A stretch of 12,066 nucleotides of DNA from CAZPKH01 sp964407165. GTDB taxonomy: Bacteria; Bacteroidota; Bacteroidia; Bacteroidales; Muribaculaceae. The stretch spans positions 1 through 12,066 of the forward strand of contig CAYOUJ010000065.1 of NCBI GenBank assembly GCA_964407165.1. The letters run 5' to 3'. The stretch's first letter is position 1. Each line of letters starts with the position of its first letter. Position numbers and translations under genes: made by a program. Below are positions 5,789 through 12,046 of the stretch, piece by piece. The notes below the pieces were generated by a model. The model saw only the letters and a program-made list of their open reading frames with translations, was not told the origin of the DNA and did not search any database.

Positions 5789-7291
5789 TTGATAACCAAA
5801 CTGATACGGCCATGGTTTGTGCGGAGTGCCCGCCGGGCCATGGCCGCTCACATAGACGTTGAGGTTACGCAACGCAGGGTGCTCGCCCGCCTGCTCTCCC
5901 GCGGCGCCCGCACGGAGTGGGGGCGCCGGCATGGCTATTCTAAACTGTCACGTTACGAGGTCTTTGCCGAGGCGGTGCCGGTCTGCTCATACGAGAAGCT
6001 ACGCCCATGGGTTATGCGCATGGTCGGCGGTGAGAGCGATGTGCTCTGGCCGGGGCGCGTCAGGCGCTTCGCGCAGTCGTCAGGCACCTCCGACGGGCGC
6101 AGCAAATACATACCCATCACCGACGAGTCGCTGCGTGTCAACCATTACCGCGGTGGCTCTGACGCCGTGGCGCATTACTTGGCACACAACCCGCAGAGCC
6201 GCCTTTTTGAAGGTCGCGCACTCATACTCGGGGGCAGCTTTGCCAACGGCCTGACAGACTTGCCAAAGGGTACGCGCGTAGGGGACCTGTCGGCCACGCT
6301 CATCGACCGCATACCCGCCGCCGCGGGTCTCCTCCGTGTGCCATCAAAGCGTATTGCGCTGATGGAGAACTGGACGGAGAAGCTGCCGCTGCTCGCCCGT
6401 AAAGCCGCACAGCGCAAGGGTATTACCAACCTCTCGGGCGTCCCTTCGTGGATGCTGTCGGTGCTCAAGGAGGTGCTTGCCATCATGGGCAAGGAGGATA
6501 TAACGCAGGTGTGGCCGCGGCTGGAGGTCTTTTTCCACGGCGGAATCGCCTTCGACCCTTACCGCGCACAATACAAGGAGATTATACCCTCCGACAGGAT
6601 GCATTACCTCGAGACGTACAACGCCTCTGAGGGGTTCTTCGCCGTGCAGGACGACCCGGAGGTGCGCGCCATGTCGCTGCTGCTCGACGCGGGGATGTTC
6701 TACGAGTTTGAACCACTCGAGGGGGGGGCACCCGTGCCTGCGTGGCAGGTGGAGGAGGGGCGTGTGTACGCCCTGCTGCTCAGCGGCGTGAACGGCCTGT
6801 GGCGCTACGGCATTGGCGACACCGTGCGCGTGCGCTCCCTGTCACCCCTGCGCATCACCATCGAGGGGCGCACCAAACACTATATCAACGCATTCGGCGA
6901 GGAGCTGATGGTGCACAACGCCGAGCAGGCGGTCACGGCGGCGTGTGTGAAGCATGGGTGCTCGGTCCTCAACTTCACCGCGGCGCCGCTGTTCGAGACC
7001 GGCGCCACCACCAACGGCTGTCACCAGTGGGTGATAGAGTTTGCCAAGCAACCGGCAGACTTGCCGGCGTTTGCCCGCACGCTTGACGACGAGCTGCGGC
7101 GTGTGAACAGCGACTACGACGCCAAGCGCACCGGCGACCTGTTCCTCACGCCTCTGCGCGTGGTGGTGGCGCGTCAGGGTCTTTTCGACCGGTGGCTTGC
7201 CTCGACGGGGAAGTTAGGAGGCCAGCGCAAGGTGCCCCGCCTGTGCAACGACCGCCGCTTCATAGAACCCCTCCTCGCCGCAAATATTTGA
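5789..7291 (+). CDS. GH3-family acyl-adenylating enzyme (plant auxin-responsive GH3-like)
   Basis: A 500-residue protein of the GH3 family, ATP-dependent acyl-acid amido synthetases of the ANL superfamily (distinct from glycoside hydrolase family 3). Visible motifs are the nucleotide-binding loop SSGTSDGRSKYIP (97-109), TYNASEGFF (276-284), the WRYGIGDTVR motif (338-347) and the hinge-like GRTKHYINAFGEEL (360-373). The N-terminus (LIRPWF...VTQRRVLARLLSRGARTEWGRRHGY) fits the family from its first residues, which supports the TTG at 5789 rather than the internal ATG at 5840. That puts the start 2 bp after the amylase stop, so translation is probably coupled. Plant members join amino acids to jasmonate or auxin; substrates of Bacteroidetes members are not established as far as I know. 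It lacks a signal peptide and should be cytoplasmic. An eight-G run lies at 6721-6728 inside the coding region. Confidence 0.88.
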   Translation: MITKLIRPWFVRSARRAMAAHIDVEVTQRRVLARLLSRGARTEWGRRHGYSKLSRYEVFAEAVPVCSYEKLRPWVMRMVGGESDVLWPGRVRRFAQSSGTSDGRSKYIPITDESLRVNHYRGGSDAVAHYLAHNPQSRLFEGRALILGGSFANGLTDLPKGTRVGDLSATLIDRIPAAAGLLRVPSKRIALMENWTEKLPLLARKAAQRKGITNLSGVPSWMLSVLKEVLAIMGKEDITQVWPRLEVFFHGGIAFDPYRAQYKEIIPSDRMHYLETYNASEGFFAVQDDPEVRAMSLLLDAGMFYEFEPLEGGAPVPAWQVEEGRVYALLLSGVNGLWRYGIGDTVRVRSLSPLRITIEGRTKHYINAFGEELMVHNAEQAVTAACVKHGCSVLNFTAAPLFETGATTNGCHQWVIEFAKQPADLPAFARTLDDELRRVNSDYDAKRTGDLFLTPLRVVVARQGLFDRWLASTGKLGGQRKVPRLCNDRRFIEPLLAANI

Positions 7292-7320
7292 CTTATTAGT
7301 TATTTTTCAAAAATTTTGTG

Positions 7321-7328
7321 TATCTTTG
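7321..7328 (+). promoter_or_regulatory. Bacteroidetes -7 box before the 58-residue gene
   Basis: TATCTTTG is a perfect TAnnTTTG match, 45 bp before the ATG at 7374, in an A/T-rich stretch that contrasts with the GC-rich coding DNA around it. No clear TTTG is found 19-21 bp upstream; the nearest (7287-7290) is 30 bp away, so the -33 part is weak. It suggests the small gene has its own promoter. Confidence 0.6.
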
Positions 7329-7373
7329 TAGCAACCTTTATTAGTTAAAAGTGTTATAACTAAAAAATTAGCC

Positions 7374-7550
7374 ATGGCAAGACCGATTACCGAAACCCCG
7401 ACCCTTTACGGCAAGGATGCAAAGCGCTTTGCCGAAAATATGGAGAAAGTGGAGAACTTGACTCCCGAGGAGCGTCGTGCCAATCGTCAGGAGCTTGAGA
7501 AGCAATACCAAGAAGACGTCAAAAAATTTAACCTAACCTTCCTGTTCTGA
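7374..7550 (+). CDS. 58-residue conserved-looking small protein, possible antitoxin-like
   Basis: The frame runs from ATG 7374 to TGA 7550. It begins MARPITETPTLYGKDAKRFA and continues with a charged helical stretch, LTPEERRANRQELEKQYQED, ending in KKFNLTFLF. The opening 'MARPI.ETP.L.GKDA.RF' is a pattern I recall from many short Bacteroidales proteins that often sit beside a second small gene, which has led to antitoxin-like interpretations; this is recollection, not a search result. A good -7 box lies upstream, and codon use looks normal, though the GC content is lower than in the neighbours. No partner gene is next to it: 27 bp after the stop the large palindromic repeat begins. The hydrophobic C-terminus may be native or a changed end. 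Function unknown. Confidence 0.7.
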   Translation: MARPITETPTLYGKDAKRFAENMEKVENLTPEERRANRQELEKQYQEDVKKFNLTFLF

Positions 7551-7577
7551 TTTTGCCATTTCAATCATAATACTAAC

Positions 7578-7821
7578 TCAAGTTTCTTATGTTTACAATT
7601 GATTGTGGCGCAGCCACAACTCCTTCTGTAAACCCCACGCTTCAGCGTGGGGCAAAGACATCCCCTCCCACTTCAAGCGTGCCGCAGGCACGCCTCTGTG
7701 GAGGCGCCTCTAAAGAGGCGTGCCTGCGGCACGCTGATTTGTGATGCAGCATAACCACTCCACGCTGAAGCGTGGGGTTAACAAATAGAGTTGTGGCTCC
7801 GCCACAACTTGCGAAACTTGA
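7578..7821. repeat. 244-bp nested palindromic element (four inverted blocks)
   Basis: Four blocks occur in order A-B-C-D and then as reverse complements D'-C'-B'-A'. A is TCAAGTTTC (7578-7586) with GAAACTTGA (7813-7821). B is a TTGTGGC-GCA-GCCACAA hairpin (7603-7619) with AGTTGTGGC-TCC-GCCACAACT (7789-7809). C is CCCCACGC-TTCA-GCGTGGGG (7633-7652) with its inverted copy at about 7757-7778. D is a perfect 22-bp inverted repeat (7676-7697 with 7714-7735) around a 16-base centre containing the palindrome GAGGCGCCTC. B, C and D are each also self-complementary, so the RNA could fold as one long composite stem or as a row of short hairpins. No coding sequence and no T-run terminator are seen. It resembles a REP-like or MITE-like element. 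It fills most of the gap between the small gene and the phosphatase gene. Confidence 0.88.
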
Positions 7822-7835
7822 AATATTAACCTGAA

Positions 7836-9236
7836 ATGATGAGAATTAAGAGATTGATGATGGTAGCGGTGGTGGCGTTGGTCACCATCGTGGCGATGGC
7901 GCAGGCAAAGGCACCGCGCTACATATTCTATTTCATAGGCGACGGCATGGGCCCGGGGCACGTGATGGCGACGTATCAATACAACCGCCTGGTGCGGGGT
8001 ATGGAGGAGCCGCTACTGATGACCTCCTTTCCGATTGTAGGCCAGCAGACTACGTTCTCGGCCAGCAGCCCCGTCACCGACTCGGCGGCTGCGGGCACCG
8101 CATTGGCCACTGGCACCAAGACGCTCAACAATATGCTTGGCATGAGCCCTGACAGCGTGGCGCTCGTGAGCATCGCTGACAAGCTGCACGACGCCGGCTG
8201 GGGCGTGGGCATTGTCACCACCGTGGCCGCAGACGACGCAACTCCGGCAGCGTTCTATGCCCATCAGCCCTCACGGTCATTGTATTACGAGATAGGTGTG
8301 GAGGCCGCGCGCAGCGACTTTGAGTTTATCGCCGGCTCCGGCTTGCGCGGACTCGTCGACAAGCAGGGGCGGCGCACCGACCTGATGGAGCAGTTCGCGC
8401 AAAACAATGTGGCCGTGGTCCGCGGCGCCAACGCCCTGCGCGGGGTCGACTCGCGCAAGATTGTGCTTCTCAACACCGATACAGTAATGAACTGGCAGGT
8501 AGGCTATACCATCGACTCGGTAGGGGAGGGACTGACACTTCCCGTCATGACCGCGGAATGCCTTAGTCACCTCGAGCGGGTCAGCCCGGAGCGCTTCTTC
8601 ATGATGGTGGAGGGTGGCAATATCGACTACGGCGGCCATGCCAACGACGGCGCGACGGTCATCAAGGAGGTCATCAAGTTTGACGAGGCTCTGCGCGAGG
8701 CCTACGACTTCTACCTGAAGCACCCCGACGAGACGCTCATCATAGTTACAGCCGACCACGAGACCGGCGGCATGAGCGTGGGCAACAACTTCCACCACTA
8801 TAACTGTGCGCTGCAATACGCCGACGCGCAGCGCATCTCGAAGGACAATTTCTCCGACCTTTGCAAGGCCATCATGAAGAGTCGCCGCATCTACACGTGG
8901 GACGACATGGAGGAACTGCTGCGTGAGAAATTGGGCTTCTGGACGAGCGTGCCTGTCAACGCCGAGCAGACTAAGATACTGAAAGAGAGCTTTCAACGCA
9001 CGTTTGTCGACCATACCGGCACTGAGGTGCAGGCGCTTTATAACCGCTATCCCGAGTTTGTCAATGTTGTGTTTGACATCATGCAGGACTTCATGGGCAT
9101 CGGGTGGACTACCATCAACCACTCCGGCAACCCCGTCGGGGTCTATGCCATCGGCGTAGGCGCCACGGAGTTCAGCCGCCTTGTTGACAACACCGACATC
9201 CCCCGCATCCTTGAGCGCCTGACACTGGGTGAATAA
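7836..9236 (+). CDS. Secreted PhoA-type alkaline phosphatase
   Basis: A 466-residue alkaline phosphatase superfamily enzyme with a signal peptide (about residues 1-24, ending VAMAQA). Metal and catalytic residues of the PhoA fold are all visible: D35 in FIGDGMG, nucleophile S83 in TDSAAAGTALATG, D134 and T136 in DDATPAAF, R147 as the likely phosphate-binding arginine, E259, D264 and H268 in EGGNIDYGGHA, D307-H308 in TADHETGG, and H429 in INHSGNP. It should hydrolyse phosphate monoesters in the periplasm using two zinc ions and one magnesium. The position equal to E. coli D153 is aspartate, but the one equal to K328 is tyrosine (Y265). Two adjacent ATG codons (7836 and 7839) could serve as start. 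No Pho-box or convincing TAnnTTTG promoter is seen in the 14 bp between the palindromic repeat and the start. It ends 4 bp from the convergent GNAT gene. Confidence 0.92.
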   Translation: MMRIKRLMMVAVVALVTIVAMAQAKAPRYIFYFIGDGMGPGHVMATYQYNRLVRGMEEPLLMTSFPIVGQQTTFSASSPVTDSAAAGTALATGTKTLNNMLGMSPDSVALVSIADKLHDAGWGVGIVTTVAADDATPAAFYAHQPSRSLYYEIGVEAARSDFEFIAGSGLRGLVDKQGRRTDLMEQFAQNNVAVVRGANALRGVDSRKIVLLNTDTVMNWQVGYTIDSVGEGLTLPVMTAECLSHLERVSPERFFMMVEGGNIDYGGHANDGATVIKEVIKFDEALREAYDFYLKHPDETLIIVTADHETGGMSVGNNFHHYNCALQYADAQRISKDNFSDLCKAIMKSRRIYTWDDMEELLREKLGFWTSVPVNAEQTKILKESFQRTFVDHTGTEVQALYNRYPEFVNVVFDIMQDFMGIGWTTINHSGNPVGVYAIGVGATEFSRLVDNTDIPRILERLTLGE

Positions 9237-9240
9237 AGGG

Positions 9241-9807
9241 TCAAAGGGGGAGTTGGAGGTGGTCCATGACGATGCCCATGAATGGGCGCTCACCCACCTC
9301 ACGGAAGCCCACGCGCTCGTACAAGCGGCGAGCACGCGGGTTTTCCTTGTCTACCAACAGGCCTAACGGCTTTCCCGCGCGACGTGCACGCTCGGCGGTG
9401 GCCTCAATGAGGGCTGACGCGATGCCGCGGCCTCGATATTCGGGGAATACGCAGAGGGAGTCGAGGTAAAACTCGGAGGCGTCGGTCTCATCTTGCACGC
9501 GCGAGGTGTCGAAGCCGAAGCGCTCGCGCATCAGCCGCAGGAAGTGCTCGCGCATGGGTGCCAACCCCGCGCCGTCGTAAGCGACGCACACGCCCATGAC
9601 GTCGCCGTCGTCGTCGAGGGCGACGAGGGTGTTTCGGTAGCTGTATTGTGCGCCGTCGGTTGCGGCCAGTTCGGTGAACACGCGAGTGATTTCGTCTACG
9701 GTGTGACCGTGGCCGGCGAGGTGCTGGCTGTGGTCGATGCCGATTGCGGCGACGACTGCGCGGCCGATGAAGGGGGCGTCAGAGGGGCGGGCGGGGATGA
9801 TTTGCAT
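9241..9807 (-). CDS. GNAT-family N-acetyltransferase
   Basis: A 188-residue GNAT protein. Motif A, which binds the acetyl-CoA pyrophosphate, is LDSLCVFPEYRGRGIASALI (115-134) with the R-G-R-G-I-A loop at 125-130. Motif B is ENPRARRLYERVGFREVG (155-172), with N156 and Y163 in the usual places. The N-terminus (MQIIPARPSDAPFIGRAV) is a normal GNAT opening, supporting the ATG at 9807. The fold and acetyl-CoA use are secure; the acceptor (small molecule, peptide or protein) cannot be told from sequence. The gene lies 65 bp downstream of the antiporter gene on the same strand and probably shares its transcript. Its 5' untranslated region is occupied by a 9-bp tandem repeat ending 2 bp before the start codon. 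It converges on the phosphatase gene with 4 bp between stops. Confidence 0.9.
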   Translation of the reverse strand: MQIIPARPSDAPFIGRAVVAAIGIDHSQHLAGHGHTVDEITRVFTELAATDGAQYSYRNTLVALDDDGDVMGVCVAYDGAGLAPMREHFLRLMRERFGFDTSRVQDETDASEFYLDSLCVFPEYRGRGIASALIEATAERARRAGKPLGLLVDKENPRARRLYERVGFREVGERPFMGIVMDHLQLPL

Positions 9808-9809
9808 AA

Positions 9810-9836
9810 GGGAAATTAGGGAAATTAGGGAAATTA
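9810..9836. repeat. 9-bp tandem repeat, three units, in the GNAT gene leader
   Basis: Three perfect copies of GGGAAATTA (TAATTTCCC on the gene's strand) occupy the position where a ribosome-binding site would lie, ending 2 bp upstream of the GNAT ATG. A change in copy number would alter the leader without touching the reading frame. Confidence 0.9.
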
Positions 9837-9853
9837 AGGAGAGCGGAGCAGCT

Positions 9854-9881
9854 ATAAGTTATAAGTTATAAGTTATAAGTT
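9854..9881. repeat. 7-bp tandem repeat, four units, overlapping the antiporter stop
   Basis: Four perfect copies of ATAAGTT. On the - strand the last two sense codons (AAC, TTA) and the TAA stop of the antiporter gene are read from the repeat itself. Because the stop arises in the second unit met, gain or loss of units beyond two would leave the protein end unchanged. Confidence 0.92.
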
Positions 9882-12020
9882 AGGGGGTTGGGGGGTGCGC
9901 TTGCCGCGGAGGAGGGCGCTCAGGCGCAGCCACAGGCGCGAGGGGGTGCTGATGATGTCGGGGGTCATCGAGGCTGCGGCCGCGAGGGCGCCGGCCGCCT
10001 CCACAGCATCACCGAACTGTTCGGGGTAGATTACCACGATGTTGCGGTCGGAGAGGTGGCGCTGGATGAAGAGGGTCATGTCGTCGAGGGCGGGGGTGAA
10101 CGACACTGAAGCGCGACGGGCGGAGATGAACACCACGAGGTCGTCCTCGGCCACTTTGCCCGTCATGAGCACATAGTCGTCGTCATGCTCCATTACGCTG
10201 TAACTGCGGCGAATGCCGTATTTGCCGGTGACAAGCACGTTCTCGATGTACGGGCGCGTGGTCTCGGAGCATGCGAAGGTTACGCGGCAGCCGATCTGGC
10301 GGGTGAGGTTGCCGACTGCCTCCACCCAGGCGCGGAAGCCGGACTCGTACTGAGCCTTGTCGGGGACGACGACGAGGATACGGCTGACTGTGTTGAGGGG
10401 GTTGAAAGTGCGGCTGATGACCACCATGCGGTGTGTCTTGGTCAGCAGCGTCTCTATCTTGCTGCCATAGAACGTGTCGATTACGCCGGCGCGGCGGTGC
10501 AGCCCGATGAAGATGGTGGATATGTCGCGCTCGGCGATAGTGTTGAGCAGGCCGGTGACAATGTTCATGTCAAAGCGCTCGATGGGCACCAGCGGGGCGT
10601 CGGCGGCGGTGGCCACCTGTGCGGCGGTGTCGAGAGAGTTGCGCCCGATGGCGCGCGAGGAGGGGGAGTTGTCGCTGCGCACGTGCAGGGCGTAAATCTT
10701 TGAGTCGCTGTCGGCGCCAGCCGGGCGCATGAGCAACGCGAGGTCGACCAGCTGCCGCGCCGTAAGCGGTGTTGCGAGTGATATTAGCGTGTGGGATGTG
10801 CCCGAGGGGCGGGTGACGTCGTCGGTGTCGATGCCCATCTCGCGGCGTGTGACGAGTCGGAAGGCTGCGCGCTCCACGCCGAGGGAGGAAACGGTGCAGG
10901 TAACGAGTATCATGAGGACGGTGCCGTTGAGTATCGTGTCGTCGAACACGCCGAGGTGGTAGCCGATCATCACCACGGCGAGGGCCACGGCGGTGTGGGC
11001 ATTGCTGAGCTGGTACATGACCGAGCGGTCGATGCGGCCCATCTTGAACGTCACCTGTGCCGCAAAGGCGGCGAGCCACTTGGCGGCGATGGCCACAATC
11101 GACATTACAGCAGCGACATAGACCGTGCCCCAGCCTGCCACGAGCACGCGCACGTTGATCATCATGCCCACGCCGATGAGGAAGTAGGGGATGAAGATGG
11201 CGTTGCCGACGAACTCAAGGCGCGACATGAGCGAAGACTTGGCAGGTATGTAGCGGTTGAGCGCGAGGCCGGCGAAGAATGCGCCGAAAACGCCCTCGAT
11301 GCCGATCCATTGCGCCGTCGACGCCGCCAAGAACACCATCGCCAGCACATAAATAAACTGTGGTATGGCGCCGGAGTATTTCTTGAAGAACCACTGCGAC
11401 AGGCGCGGGTACACATAGCCGACAATGAAGCAGAACGCCACGAGCCAGCCGAGCAGGCGCAGGGTCTGCGAGGGTTGGAACTCCCCCTCGTGGATTATCC
11501 CCGTGACGGTTGCCAGGGCTATCAGCGAGGCCAGTACGGTGATGATGGTCGCGGCGATGGCGATGATTACGGCGGGGCTCTTGGTCAGGCCGAAGCGCGA
11601 GATGATGGGGTAGCCGATAAGTGTGTGCGCCGAGAAGATGGTGGCTGCGAGAGCCGAGGCCATAAGCGGCAGTCCCAAAAGGAAATATGATGCCAGAAAA
11701 CCCGCCGCGAGAGGTATCAAGAACGTGTATATGCCGAACACGAGTCCGCGCCCGAGGTTCTTCTTGAGGTGGTACATGTCTATCTCAAGTCCGGCGAGGA
11801 ACATGAGGTAGAGCAGGCCCACCGAGCCGAAGACTTCAAACGACATGTCGCGTGCCACCACGTTGAACCCGTAGGGGCCGATGGCCACGCCGGCAATGAT
11901 GAGGCCGATGATGTTGGGTATCTTGAGATGACTCAACAGCATCGGCGCCAGCAAAATGACGGCGAGGACCACCATGAAGATGGCCACGGGCTGGGTAACT
12001 AATGGCACGGAACTCAGCAT
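9873..12020 (-). CDS. CPA2-type cation:proton antiporter with USP-like C-terminal domains
   Basis: A 715-residue inner-membrane protein. Residues about 11-388 are a hydrophobic transport domain of roughly 12 helices with family landmarks: HLKIPNIIGLIIAGVAIGPYGF (31-52), YLMFLAGLEIDM (71-82), FSAHTLIGYPIISRFGL (129-145), GVFGAFFAGLALNRYIP (243-259) and a final TVLMILVTCTVSSLG (367-381). Residues about 408-540 and 543-670 are two soluble alpha/beta segments resembling universal-stress-protein domains (ISTIFIGLHRRAG; SRILVVVPDKAQ; IVVIYPEQ), a tail seen on many Bacteroidetes and cyanobacterial antiporters and thought to regulate them. It probably exchanges Na+ or K+ for H+. In the sixth-helix segment ATIITVLASL, valine 162 stands where I would expect the acidic residue of the common 'TIITDTLAL' motif. 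The start codon at 12020 lies 14 bp from a perfect 12-bp palindrome. The GNAT gene follows downstream. Confidence 0.88.
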   Translation of the reverse strand: MLSSVPLVTQPVAIFMVVLAVILLAPMLLSHLKIPNIIGLIIAGVAIGPYGFNVVARDMSFEVFGSVGLLYLMFLAGLEIDMYHLKKNLGRGLVFGIYTFLIPLAAGFLASYFLLGLPLMASALAATIFSAHTLIGYPIISRFGLTKSPAVIIAIAATIITVLASLIALATVTGIIHEGEFQPSQTLRLLGWLVAFCFIVGYVYPRLSQWFFKKYSGAIPQFIYVLAMVFLAASTAQWIGIEGVFGAFFAGLALNRYIPAKSSLMSRLEFVGNAIFIPYFLIGVGMMINVRVLVAGWGTVYVAAVMSIVAIAAKWLAAFAAQVTFKMGRIDRSVMYQLSNAHTAVALAVVMIGYHLGVFDDTILNGTVLMILVTCTVSSLGVERAAFRLVTRREMGIDTDDVTRPSGTSHTLISLATPLTARQLVDLALLMRPAGADSDSKIYALHVRSDNSPSSRAIGRNSLDTAAQVATAADAPLVPIERFDMNIVTGLLNTIAERDISTIFIGLHRRAGVIDTFYGSKIETLLTKTHRMVVISRTFNPLNTVSRILVVVPDKAQYESGFRAWVEAVGNLTRQIGCRVTFACSETTRPYIENVLVTGKYGIRRSYSVMEHDDDYVLMTGKVAEDDLVVFISARRASVSFTPALDDMTLFIQRHLSDRNIVVIYPEQFGDAVEAAGALAAAASMTPDIISTPSRLWLRLSALLRGKRTPQPPNL

Positions 12021-12034
12021 ACACGATTTTATTC

Positions 12035-12046
12035 AGTCCGCGGACT
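12035..12046. promoter_or_regulatory. 12-bp perfect palindrome upstream of the antiporter gene
   Basis: AGTCCGCGGACT is a perfect palindrome 14 bp before the antiporter ATG, next to a TATATATA stretch. Its position suits an operator or a leader hairpin. No TAnnTTTG box is visible in the 46 bases of upstream sequence available, so the promoter probably lies beyond the window. Confidence 0.35.

Noticed and set aside
5789..7291. Glycoside hydrolase family 3 enzyme
   Set aside because: The motifs are those of the adenylating GH3 (auxin-responsive) family; the shared name is coincidental.
7603..7809. CRISPR array
   Set aside because: The repeated units are inverted rather than direct and there are no regular spacers.
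7578..7821. Ordinary rho-independent terminator
   Set aside because: No T-run follows any of the hairpins, and the multi-block symmetry far exceeds a terminator.
8277..9335. Long - strand open frame (about 352 codons) opposite the alkaline phosphatase
   Set aside because: The opposite strand carries all phosphatase active-site motifs; this frame has no recognisable features and runs on into the GNAT gene.
10791..11690. Long + strand open frame (about 299 codons) opposite the antiporter gene
   Set aside because: It is the antisense shadow of a GC-rich gene; the translation is rich in H, G, D and R with no domain, and the opposite strand has a clear transporter sequence.
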